Below the pieces are notes generated by a model. It did no database searches. It worked only from the letters and a program-made list of their open reading frames with translations, and had not been told where the DNA came from. Positions 49,671 through 57,686 of a DNA stretch of 64,000 nucleotides are shown here, in pieces. The stretch is from contig OZ025886.1 in the NCBI GenBank assembly GCA_964019415.1, positions 2,285,584 to 2,349,583 on the forward strand, read 5' to 3'. Numbering within the stretch: the first letter of the stretch is position 1; each line of letters opens with the position of its first letter. The stretch comes from Ianthella basta (taxonomy: Eukaryota; Porifera; Demospongiae; Verongiida; Ianthellidae). The translations under genes were made by a program, and so were the position numbers.

Positions 49671-49835
49671 AAGTTCAAGGCTACGTTGTTATTGCGCGCG
49701 CAAGGCTAAGTTGTTATAGAGGGCACCCAAGGCTAAGTTGTTATTACGCGCGCCCAAGGCTAAGTTGTTATAGAGGGCACCCAAGGCTAAGTTGTTATTG
49801 CGCGCGCCCAAGGCTAAGTTCTTGAAGAGGCGACC
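49671..49835. repeat. GC-rich about 27-bp tandem repeat, copy 1
   Basis: Units built on CCCAAGGCTAAGTTGTTAT, alternating between a variant with (T)TGCGCGCG / TACGCGCG and one with AGAGGGCA. The alternation gives a roughly 55-bp higher-order period. A matching array lies at 57533-57686 in the second copy, where the AGAGGGCA type is missing. Confidence 0.88.
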
Positions 49836-49853
49836 GACTAACCTAAAAATGTC

Positions 49854-49876
49854 GGGGGGGGGGGGGGGGGGGGGGG
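49854..49876. repeat. Poly-G tract
   Basis: About 23 consecutive G, roughly 45 bp upstream of the TATA-like motif of the first oxidase gene. The equivalent position in copy 2 (about 60352) has only five to six G. Confidence 0.95.
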
Positions 49877-49922
49877 TGAGTCACAAAATGCTTCCGGTGA
49901 TATCATTACTCCTCCATAATTT

Positions 49923-49930
49923 TATATATA
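49923..49930 (+). promoter_or_regulatory. TATA-like motif of multicopper oxidase copy 1
   Basis: TATATATA about 158 bp upstream of the start codon, in a short AT-rich patch between the poly-G tract and the first exon. In copy 2 the aligned site reads AATATAAT (about 60400). Assignment as a true TATA box is inference. Confidence 0.35.
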
Positions 49931-50087
49931 GTCGTGTTTAAAGTCAGTTGATCGAGAATCGGGTCGTAACATATTGACCGATTTCAAGTCGGGTCGGCCG
50001 GTTTTAAAAGGAGTCGACATATATACCACCATCTCCTCAGCTACCGGCACAGCTATCTGGAGATCAGGCGTCAAAAGCAAAGTGGAG

Positions 50088-52526
50088 ATGTGTACCTTTG
50101 TGGTGCTCATTCTCGTGTCCCTCGCGCTGCAGCAGCACTGCTCTTTCGCCACTTACTACCCAGAGCAAGACTCTCTAATGGGGCATCAGCTTACGCAGCC
50201 TCCAAGGAACATTGACTGCAGGGACGTGGCTGGCTCGTGTTCCATCACTCTGAATGTCACTCACATGCAGACTATGACCGTGTATGAATATGACCCTGAT
50301 TTAGACAGGGATGTAGGAGGAAGGCGAGGAGATGAAGGATACATTGTTAACCTTAACACTAGTGGATTCCTGGAGTTTTATTACCGGTTGCCAAAGTACA
50401 ATAATGTGCAATTGTTGTACCCAATCCTGGCGGATGGAAGTCTAGAGCGACGCCTGGTGATCGCAATCAACAACCAGGTACCTGGACCGACCATTATAGG
50501 AAGACAGGGCCAGAACCTGCAGGTGACGGTGATCAACAATCTCGCGACAGAGTCTCTTGCTGTTCACTGGCATGGTCTGGACCAGGTTGGCACACCGTGG
50601 ATGGACGGAGTGGCCCAGTTAACTCACTGTCCCATTACTTCATACACCAATTTTACTTATAATTTTACCTTGGATCGAGTAGGAACGTACTGGTACCATG
50701 CACACAACGGGCCTCAGAGGACAGACGGACTCTTTGGTGCCCTTGTTGTCACAAACACTTCTGAGTTTACTGGCATAAATATCACTGGGCCCAGTTTCCA
50801 GGACCTTCCTGAGCAGCACACTTTGACATTCATTGACTGGCAGAGTAGTGGCTCCGCAACGATTATAGAGAAAATTCTCAGCAGTACAGCCTTTCCAAAT
50901 CCCATTAATTCCAGCCAACGGTACAACCCTACTCTCACTTACGGTGGTACTGAGTCTGCCCCAATGCCTTTTGTGTCTGGCGTGATAAATGGTGCTGGTT
51001 GGAGGTACACTCCAGGCCCACCAAATGGAAACCAGACATTGTGCACCCGTGAATCTGGCCAGAACACACCACTTGCAGTGTTCAATGTAACACATGGAAA
51101 CAGATACCGCTTCAGACTTATAGGGGCAGAAAACGTATACGTCTTCCGATTCTCTATCCAAGGGCACAAAATGGTGCTGCTGTCTTCTGATGGAGTTCCA
51201 GTGCAGGAAACTGTATCACAGCAAGAGGGATTGGATTTCATCGTTATTAACCCTGGTGAAAGGTATGACGTGTTAGTGCAGGCTAACTTATCATCATCAC
51301 CACACATTTCCACAGGCTACTACTGGATGATTGCTGAAACGCTGGAGGATCCAGGTATGCTGGAAGACAGTGGCTACTGCATAATTGGGCACCGAGCTTA
51401 TGCTCTTCTCCGCTACACTAACCAGGCTGATGCCCTTAGTTGGCCACCTCCTGAAACAGCCTATGATCCCATTCGAAGGTGCCCTCAGAATGCTAATGCC
51501 TGTTTCATGGCAAACTGCCCTTTTGAGGAGTTTTCAACTGATACCCAACCTAGGCAAGATATTACTTGTGTGAATGTGGAAGCGATGCAGAGGAGGGCTT
51601 CTAAGCCCATACCGGACACAGATGTCAGTGCACCTACTTTCCTCAACTTTGGCTTTGGTGGCAATCCTACTACGCAAGCGAGTTCAATCAATAGTCGTCA
51701 GTTCCTGTTTCCACCATCGCCAGTGGTTACTCAATATGCAGACTTGACAGAAATATGGAATGACAAGTTTTGCTCTCCCCCAAGGCCAGAACAAGAGCTA
51801 CGGGGTAGACGATGCACTCACACATATGAGGTAGAAAATCAAACCGTTGAATTCGTGCTGATGAACTACTTCCCAACTACAAACCTTTCTCTATATGCGG
51901 CACATCCAATTCATATCCATGGTCACCACTTTCGAGTAGTGGAGGTAGGATATGGAAACTGCACTGCTGAAGGATGTACCAACACTGATATTGTGTGTGG
52001 CAACAATTTCTGTGATGAAGGTGTAGGCTGGTCTTCCTCAAAACAACAACCCAACATCAACAGCTTGAATGGACCGGAAAAGGATACAGTTCTTGTTCCT
52101 GCCGGAGGCTATGTTGTGATTCGATTTGAGCGTGACAACCCAGGTTGGTGGTTCCTTCACTGCCACGTTGAGCCTCACCAGTTGGAGGGGATGGCCATGG
52201 TCATTAATGAGTCTGCTGGCATACCGGTACCACCTGCTAACTTCCCCCAGTGCAACAACTACCCTACAAGTGCACCCTCGCAACCGCCAACGGGGCCACT
52301 GTTAACACCCCTTCCGTGCACGCCGACACCATCCCCCGCAGAGATAGGACTAGCGGTTGGATTTGCTATTGCTTTGCCTCTCCTGATCATCAGCTCCATC
52401 TGCAACATTGTTATGTGTTACAATAAATATGTTATTAAGATACGCAGAGCATTTAAGGCCAAGTCTCAGAGCACTGTGAGTAGTAAAGATACTGTTAACG
52501 TTAGTGAGTCTACTACAAATCTGTAA
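50088..52526 (+). CDS. Membrane-anchored multicopper oxidase (laccase-like), copy 1
   Basis: Oxidises phenols, metals or similar donors while reducing oxygen to water at a four-copper site. One intronless ORF of 812 residues from ATG 50088; the frame is open further upstream, but that is the first ATG and begins a signal peptide (MCTFVVLILVSLALQQHCSF). All four copper-ligand motifs are intact: 'VHWHGL', 'TYWYHAHNG', 'HPIHIHGHHF' and 'HCHVEPHQLEGM'. The residue ten after the type-1 Cys is Met, as in ascorbate-oxidase-type sites. Many NxT/NxS sequons occur, as expected for an extracellular protein. After a Pro/Thr-rich stalk comes a C-terminal helix (IGLAVGFAIALPLLIISSIC) and a short basic Ser-rich tail, so the enzyme faces the outside or a vesicle lumen. 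AATAAA lies at 52583-52588. The lack of introns is striking beside its intron-rich neighbours. Confidence 0.95.
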   Translation: MCTFVVLILVSLALQQHCSFATYYPEQDSLMGHQLTQPPRNIDCRDVAGSCSITLNVTHMQTMTVYEYDPDLDRDVGGRRGDEGYIVNLNTSGFLEFYYRLPKYNNVQLLYPILADGSLERRLVIAINNQVPGPTIIGRQGQNLQVTVINNLATESLAVHWHGLDQVGTPWMDGVAQLTHCPITSYTNFTYNFTLDRVGTYWYHAHNGPQRTDGLFGALVVTNTSEFTGINITGPSFQDLPEQHTLTFIDWQSSGSATIIEKILSSTAFPNPINSSQRYNPTLTYGGTESAPMPFVSGVINGAGWRYTPGPPNGNQTLCTRESGQNTPLAVFNVTHGNRYRFRLIGAENVYVFRFSIQGHKMVLLSSDGVPVQETVSQQEGLDFIVINPGERYDVLVQANLSSSPHISTGYYWMIAETLEDPGMLEDSGYCIIGHRAYALLRYTNQADALSWPPPETAYDPIRRCPQNANACFMANCPFEEFSTDTQPRQDITCVNVEAMQRRASKPIPDTDVSAPTFLNFGFGGNPTTQASSINSRQFLFPPSPVVTQYADLTEIWNDKFCSPPRPEQELRGRRCTHTYEVENQTVEFVLMNYFPTTNLSLYAAHPIHIHGHHFRVVEVGYGNCTAEGCTNTDIVCGNNFCDEGVGWSSSKQQPNINSLNGPEKDTVLVPAGGYVVIRFERDNPGWWFLHCHVEPHQLEGMAMVINESAGIPVPPANFPQCNNYPTSAPSQPPTGPLLTPLPCTPTPSPAEIGLAVGFAIALPLLIISSICNIVMCYNKYVIKIRRAFKAKSQSTVSSKDTVNVSESTTNL

Positions 52527-52582
52527 CAGTGATTACATTATGTAACTTACTTGCTTTCGTGTGATTTACTTGCTTGAGCTTT

Positions 52583-52588
52583 AATAAA
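52583..52588 (+). terminator. Polyadenylation signal of oxidase copy 1
   Basis: AATAAA 57 bp after the stop codon; a second AATAAA occurs at 52777-52782. Both lie within the duplicated block. Confidence 0.65.
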
Positions 52589-53220
52589 TTTAATGGATGC
52601 ACTCACACGTGCTTGCTTGGCCTTGTGTTGTTTGCTTGATTTGGTGACTGCTTTGGTGAAGTTGTCTCATATCTCGTACGCCTTGATGAGACATTGGTAT
52701 TCCTTATAGCCTCCCTGCCGTCATGTCTACTTTTACAAATACTGCAGAAAGTGGTTTCATTCCACTGAAATACTCAAATAAACTCTGTAATTAGCATTTG
52801 CAAATGCGTTTCTGTGAATATATACTCCCAGGCATCAATCAAACAGTATAGACATTCAGCTGCCTATATATGCACACCATGCATGCATGTAGACTTCAGG
52901 AAGGTGTGCATGTGTGTTTCAGTGTGTGCATGCATACACAAATCATGTACATTGCAGAGCTCTGCTTGCCACAGATTGAGTAGAAGAACTAGTACTAGAA
53001 TGCAAAACTAGCATGCAGCAGTCACTACACGCAAGGTCATGAATTAAGCTACTATACTGCTGTATATATATATTTTTGTGTGCATACAGTAGAATTAGAA
53101 TATACTGTGAAGTATATATATATTATGCACAGTTGTATGTTGTTCCATATAACCTTATGCACATATATATATATATATATATATAATATAGTACTGTTCT
53201 AGATATCATGGTGTACTTGA

Positions 53221-53600
53221 GGCATGCAAGCAATTTACAGGCATGAGAACAGAATGGAGGGCATTTTGTGTACAGTAATCTGATAGTGAAAAGGCATGCC
53301 AGTGGATGGAGCCCACTTGCTTTTGAATGGTTGTAAGGTAGCTATATTGCTTCTCAGGTACTGCAGGTGCCGGTTCTAGCATGCAGGTCAGTATGTTTAG
53401 AGATGATTATCTATGGGTTTCAGATGTTCTTTGCTGCTTTCATCTATTGTGCTTGAAATAACCCCTGAGTAGCAACAGCTACCTTACAACCATTCCAAAG
53501 TAACTAAGTGGGCTGTATCTGCTGTACGTGACCTCTTCACTATCATGTTCTTGTACACAAAATGCCCTCCAATCTGTTCTCATGTCTGCCTCCTCATGCC
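53221..53600. mobile_element. Foldback element nested inside the 52.97-55.12 kb element
   Basis: Left arm 53221-53343 and right arm about 53477-53600 are inverted copies: 'GAACAGAATGGAGGGCATTT' is mirrored by 'AAATGCCCTCCAATCTGTTC', and 'GAATGGTTGTAAGGTAGCT' by 'AGCTACCTTACAACCATTC'. Arms of about 120 bp, loop of about 130 bp, no coding capacity. Confidence 0.75.
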
Positions 53601-54064
53601 ATGTACGATGTATATAATATATACTTTACTAGGGCATATATTACAAATGTAAGAAGCCTTGCTGGCGAATGCCCATACACAGTGCAGAGAGAAGTCAAGA
53701 AGCTGACACATAGAGAACTTAGTAGATGCAGTGCAAGTTACAATGCACTTTTGAATAGCCTTGTAATTACATATGTACTGTATATAGCTAGCCGATAGCT
53801 AGCTAGCTTGGAAGCTGGCCTGGCAAGTTAACATGTATCATCCGTGTACATACTCGCTGTGGCTTGTGGTGATGAAAGCTCCTTTGTCCTTAGCATAGTG
53901 CACCAGTGAGGCAGTGAGAGATGTCTAGCAGCCAAATGGTCATATAACTTGCAATCGTCAATTGCTGTGCGAACCTGCCTCTAGACGGCCCGCAGTCATC
54001 CCCTGCATGAGCTCATTTTGGCCTTGGTGTTGCACAAGCATTGCCAAAGCGGCACGGATATACA

Positions 54065-54823
54065 TACCGTATTTGTCCGAATAGAGGCCCAGGCCTCTAT
54101 TTCTTTCCCGGGAGTTTCGACCCGGCCTCTATTCGAGCCTGGCTTCTATTCGGGCCCAGCTTCTATTAAAATATTTTTTCTAATACTTGGCCTTGTTACC
54201 AATATAAAACCAGTGGTGTATGGCTCCGCGCATAGGGAGAATGACTGCAAGTCAAGATTCACACGCGACTGTTTCTGTCGTGAAAGAGAGTGTTGTTAGA
54301 GGCCACCACATGTATAAGGTGGCAGCGGCTTCCTTGGTTGTCTTCTCTGCGCAGTCAACGGCTTGAAGGAGACATCGTAAGGTAAAGTAGGGGGTTTCCG
54401 AACAAGATGCGGTTTCCGAACACTGCGCCGGGCTCCGTCTGCATTCGAAGGAACAGCTTCTCATTGTGTCAGTTTATACATTGACTCTTAATGGTGCTAA
54501 CGTACAGAAACGGAAGCTGTTCTACTGCGTGCAGGCGAAACGCGGCGCCCTGTTCGGAAACCCTGTCTTGTTTGGAACCCCCCTCCCCTACCTTACGACT
54601 TTCTGTCTTAGACATTGCTCTTGCAATTCTGATGATCCTTGACAACTGTGAAGTGTAACAAGCGACTTGCAGTTGCTAAGGAGCACAAAATCGTCGATCG
54701 AGAGGCATTCCGTGTCGATTGCGGCGAAGCCGGCCACTATTCGGACCCGGCCTCTATTAATGTACTGGCCTCCTGACCCCCGGCCACTACTCGAGCCCGG
54801 CCTCTATACGGACAAATACGGTA
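54065..54823. mobile_element. TA-flanked MITE-like element, TACCGTATTTGTCCG ends
   Basis: Left end TACCGTATTTGTCCGAATAG and right end CTATACGGACAAATACGGTA are inverted copies. Terminal TA on both sides suits a TA target-site duplication (Tc1/mariner-like). Subterminal repeats of 'CCGGCCTCTATTCG' type occur near both ends; the 759-bp body has no transposase ORF. Confidence 0.8.
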
Positions 54824-55166
54824 CATGGACATAGGATTGCATTGCGCAAGCTGCGAATTTACATACATACCCACACAACGACAATTCATCACGATTACTT
54901 ACCTTGTCTTTTGGCTTGACAATAATGATGCATAAGGTTATATAGAACAACATACAGCTGTGCATATATATACCTCACAGTATATTCTCATTCTACTATA
55001 TGCACACAAAAATTTACATACAGCAGTATAGTAGCTTAATTCATGAGTTTGCATGTGTGTAGTGACTGCTGCATTCTAGTTTTGCATTCTAGTACTAATT
55101 CTTCTACTCAATCTGTAGCTGAGCGTAGATGAGAATTTACTTGGAATTCTACGAGCTATTGATAAG

Positions 55167-55751
55167 TACCGTATCCGCTCTAAAAATTTGTCATTCTAAT
55201 TTTCATCAGGGGAAAAAAAATATGCTCAGGTGTATTCTAATGGTGACGAATTTCCTGTCTCTCTAATTTCCGCCATTGGCCTCTAATTTTCGTCATGAAC
55301 AGGAAGTGTTCTAAATATTCGTCGGAAATGCCTGCAGTATGGCTGCGACGGCCAAGGAACAAAGTTTAGGGGCAAAGCCAACAGCGCTCGCTGTTGTCTT
55401 TGTCCTTCTGGCATTGTTCTGTTCGTCTATAAGCCTTCTCGACGCTGTGTACGTCGTTCATTTTCCTTTTGGTGTGACAATGGAGCTCAGCGATCGCGAA
55501 TCGCCCCAGATCCTTCTCGTTTGGACGGTAGCCTCGCACTTCTGTTCGCACGGTCAACGTGAAAGCGGCCATTTCAGCAAAGAACACCCATACCGAAAAG
55601 CTCTCTAATGTTTCGCCTGCGCTCTAATGTTTCGTCCGAAAACTCTAAATAATCGTCACCTCGACAGTCTTCCCCATTCCAGCTCTAATTGCCTCAAAAG
55701 ACGAAATTTTCACTGCACTAGGGATGACAAATTTTTAGAGCGAATACGGTA
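55167..55751. mobile_element. TA-flanked MITE-like element, TACCGTATCCGCTC ends
   Basis: Left end TACCGTATCCGCTCTAAAAA and right end TTTTTAGAGCGAATACGGTA are inverted copies with one mismatch. Internally, 'CTCTAAT.TTTCGTC' motifs recur five or more times. A 90-codon ORF (55339-55608) with a hydrophobic stretch near residues 18-38 lies inside, but no homology is recognised. It shares the TACCGTAT terminal octamer with the element at 54065. Confidence 0.8.
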
Positions 55752-56075
55752 CATATATAGCTACCCGGGATACAGCTTAGCCTGATGGTATGTTGTGTAC
55801 AGTGGGAGGACCTCATCAAACTAAGTGTGCAATTTAATGTACCATTAGGTACTTTGTGTCACCTACTAACAATTAATCCCACCAGGTGCTATGCTGTGTA
55901 CCATATATATCTGTAGTGAAATGTGCCATGAAGTGCTTATTCTCTTACAAACTGTTCACATAAATGGTATGTTGTGCATGGTTGGAGTGAACATCACACT
56001 GCAAATGGGTGTGCTCACGGTGGCAACCAATTCACACCAATTATGGGTGTGATGATCAACTTATCAATTTAACAG
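55752..56075. other. Spacer before the duplicated hydrolase tail
   Basis: No gene or clear repeat family seen. The duplication junction lies at its right edge, where the sequence begins to match the end of hydrolase exon 12 (around 48199). Confidence 0.5.
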
Positions 56076-56949
56076 TGTGCGTCCTGAGGTTCCCCCACCA
56101 GCTAGTAGGTGGGTATCTACACTCACACATACACAGCGTTTAATGTAACTGCTGAACTAGCTTACCAAGGTAGTGTAAGTACTCACACGCAACACCGTTT
56201 GCCAGCAGCTCTGATAATGAGTGGTGTATACCTCCCTCCCCCCACACACAGTGCTTCACCTTCTAACCTCCTGAAAAATCCGTCCTTTGAGGAAGTCAAC
56301 TGTGCAGCCACACCTGATGGGGGCTCCATCCACTTGTTTGGCACTGACCTTGCAGCCTCCTACCTCGCCGACCCTAGGTATGCAGCACACACACCAACCA
56401 GCATGAAGGTATTGCGTGTACACACACACTCGATCCTCCCCTGTAGGGTCTTCTATGATGCCTTGTACAGTGTAAGGCTGATTAGCCCCGAGGTCAACAA
56501 CAGCTATGGCAGCCACCTCTACCCTGTGTCTGTGACAGGTGGGACCGTGTACCAGCTCTCAGCCCACCTGTATGCAGTAGAGCCCGGCATCACTGTACTG
56601 TTTACTGCATCAGGCCCTCTCACCCACCAAGGTGAGTTAATGCTACCCTTCTCGTTGTGCCACTGCGAGTGACTAACCACACTTGGCTCCCCACTCCTTG
56701 CAGGGTCACTGACACACATTATCAAGCAGGCTAGGACTTGGGAACACTTCAATGTGACCCTGAACTGCACGCAATCTGGACGAGGATCGGTCAGCTAGCC
56801 CGCAGTCCCTCTGCTTGTGTCTGCTGCTTGCTATTTCCAGCCATGTTGACCCCTTCAATTGCATCCCACCCTTGCAGTACATTGGCTATCAATTGGTTAC
56901 CAAGGGAACCATATGGATAGACTTGATGCAGCTAATTCCTCAGAAGTAA
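56076..56949 (+). pseudogene. Partial duplicate of the hydrolase gene (carbohydrate-binding-like tail only)
   Basis: Begins inside the equivalent of exon 12 (CCTGAGGTTCC..., donor 56109/56110) and continues through copies of exons 13-16 at 56252-56377, 56447-56631, 56704-56789 and 56878-56949. Each exon has exactly the length of its parent (126, 185, 86, 72 nt), keeps splice sites and open frame, and ends at the same stop. The signal peptide and catalytic barrel are absent. It is thus either a recent, not yet decayed gene fragment or a shortened transcript encoding only the binding domain. No start codon or signal peptide is evident upstream. Confidence 0.8.
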
Positions 56950-57532
56950 CCATTAACAACTCACAGCTTGCATGCTTGTCATATTCATTATATTTTGTAT
57001 ACTACACCTCACAGTTGGGTTTGTAATGCATGCAGTGACAATGGTGATGTTATTTAGACTAAGTAGCTATAGGTCTATGTAGTATGCTACATACAGGATG
57101 GAGTGCAATTGATGCTAGCTAGTACTAGCTAGTATTGGCTATATAGGGCTGTGCCCTTGTACAAGCACAGTGTACTTTATCCCCTGCAGCTGCATAAAGT
57201 GCCCCCCCTCCCCTCCAGGTTACTGAAAGTTGACAAAATGACACTGAAAATGACAACAGAAGCTATATAATGAAAAGCACTATACTACAGGATGAGATCA
57301 TGATCGAGATCAAAGTACGTGTTCACAGGGTTGGCCTCATCGGACATAGTTAAAACGGTTATAGTGATATAATCGACGCCGGAAGTAACCTATGAACGTA
57401 GTGACCAGATCTCGAGCTGGATGGAGCATTTAGCCGTAGCTACGCCCAAGGCCAAGTTGTTATTACGAGTAGTAGGATTATGACGAACACAAAACATAAC
57501 ATAACCCTATAAGCTTAACTTTACAGATGGCC
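56950..57532. other. Duplicated spacer, copy 2
   Basis: Matches 49075-49670 with scattered substitutions and small indels. Holds no gene. Confidence 0.8.
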
Positions 57533-57686
57533 CGAAACTAAGTTCAAGGCTAAGTTGTTATTGCGCGCACCCAAGATTAAGTTATTGCGCGCGCCCAAGG
57601 CTAAGTTGTTATTGCGCGCGCCCAAGGCTAAGTTGTTATTGCGCGCACCCAAGGCTAAGTTGTTATTGGGCGTACCCAAGGCTAGT
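57533..57686. repeat. GC-rich about 27-bp tandem repeat, copy 2
   Basis: Five to six units of CCCAAGGCTAAGTTGTTATT plus GCGCGCG(C/A), homologous to the array at 49671-49835, but with homogeneous units. It ends abruptly in 'AAGGCTA' where the inserted element begins. Confidence 0.88.

Larger units (their letters stand above)
52973..55117. mobile_element. Long-inverted-repeat element between the oxidase copies (nested)
   Basis: Left arm about 52973-53165 (CAGATTGAGTAGAAGAA... to ...ATAACCTTATGCAC) is mirrored by right arm about 54929-55117 (GCATAAGGTTATAT... to ...TTCTTCTACTCAATCTG). Arms of about 190 bp with small indels flank roughly 1.76 kb. The interior contains a second foldback (53221-53600) and a TA-flanked MITE (54065-54823). 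No transposase-like ORF is visible. Confidence 0.7.

Noticed and set aside
49974..50087. N-terminal extension of the oxidase by 38 residues
   Set aside because: The frame is open, but the upstream start is TTG and not ATG; starting at 50088 puts a signal peptide at the N-terminus. The same holds for 60451-60564.
50640..51313. Minus-strand ORFs within the multicopper oxidases (also 61129-61796)
   Set aside because: Antisense shadows that recur only because the parent gene is duplicated.
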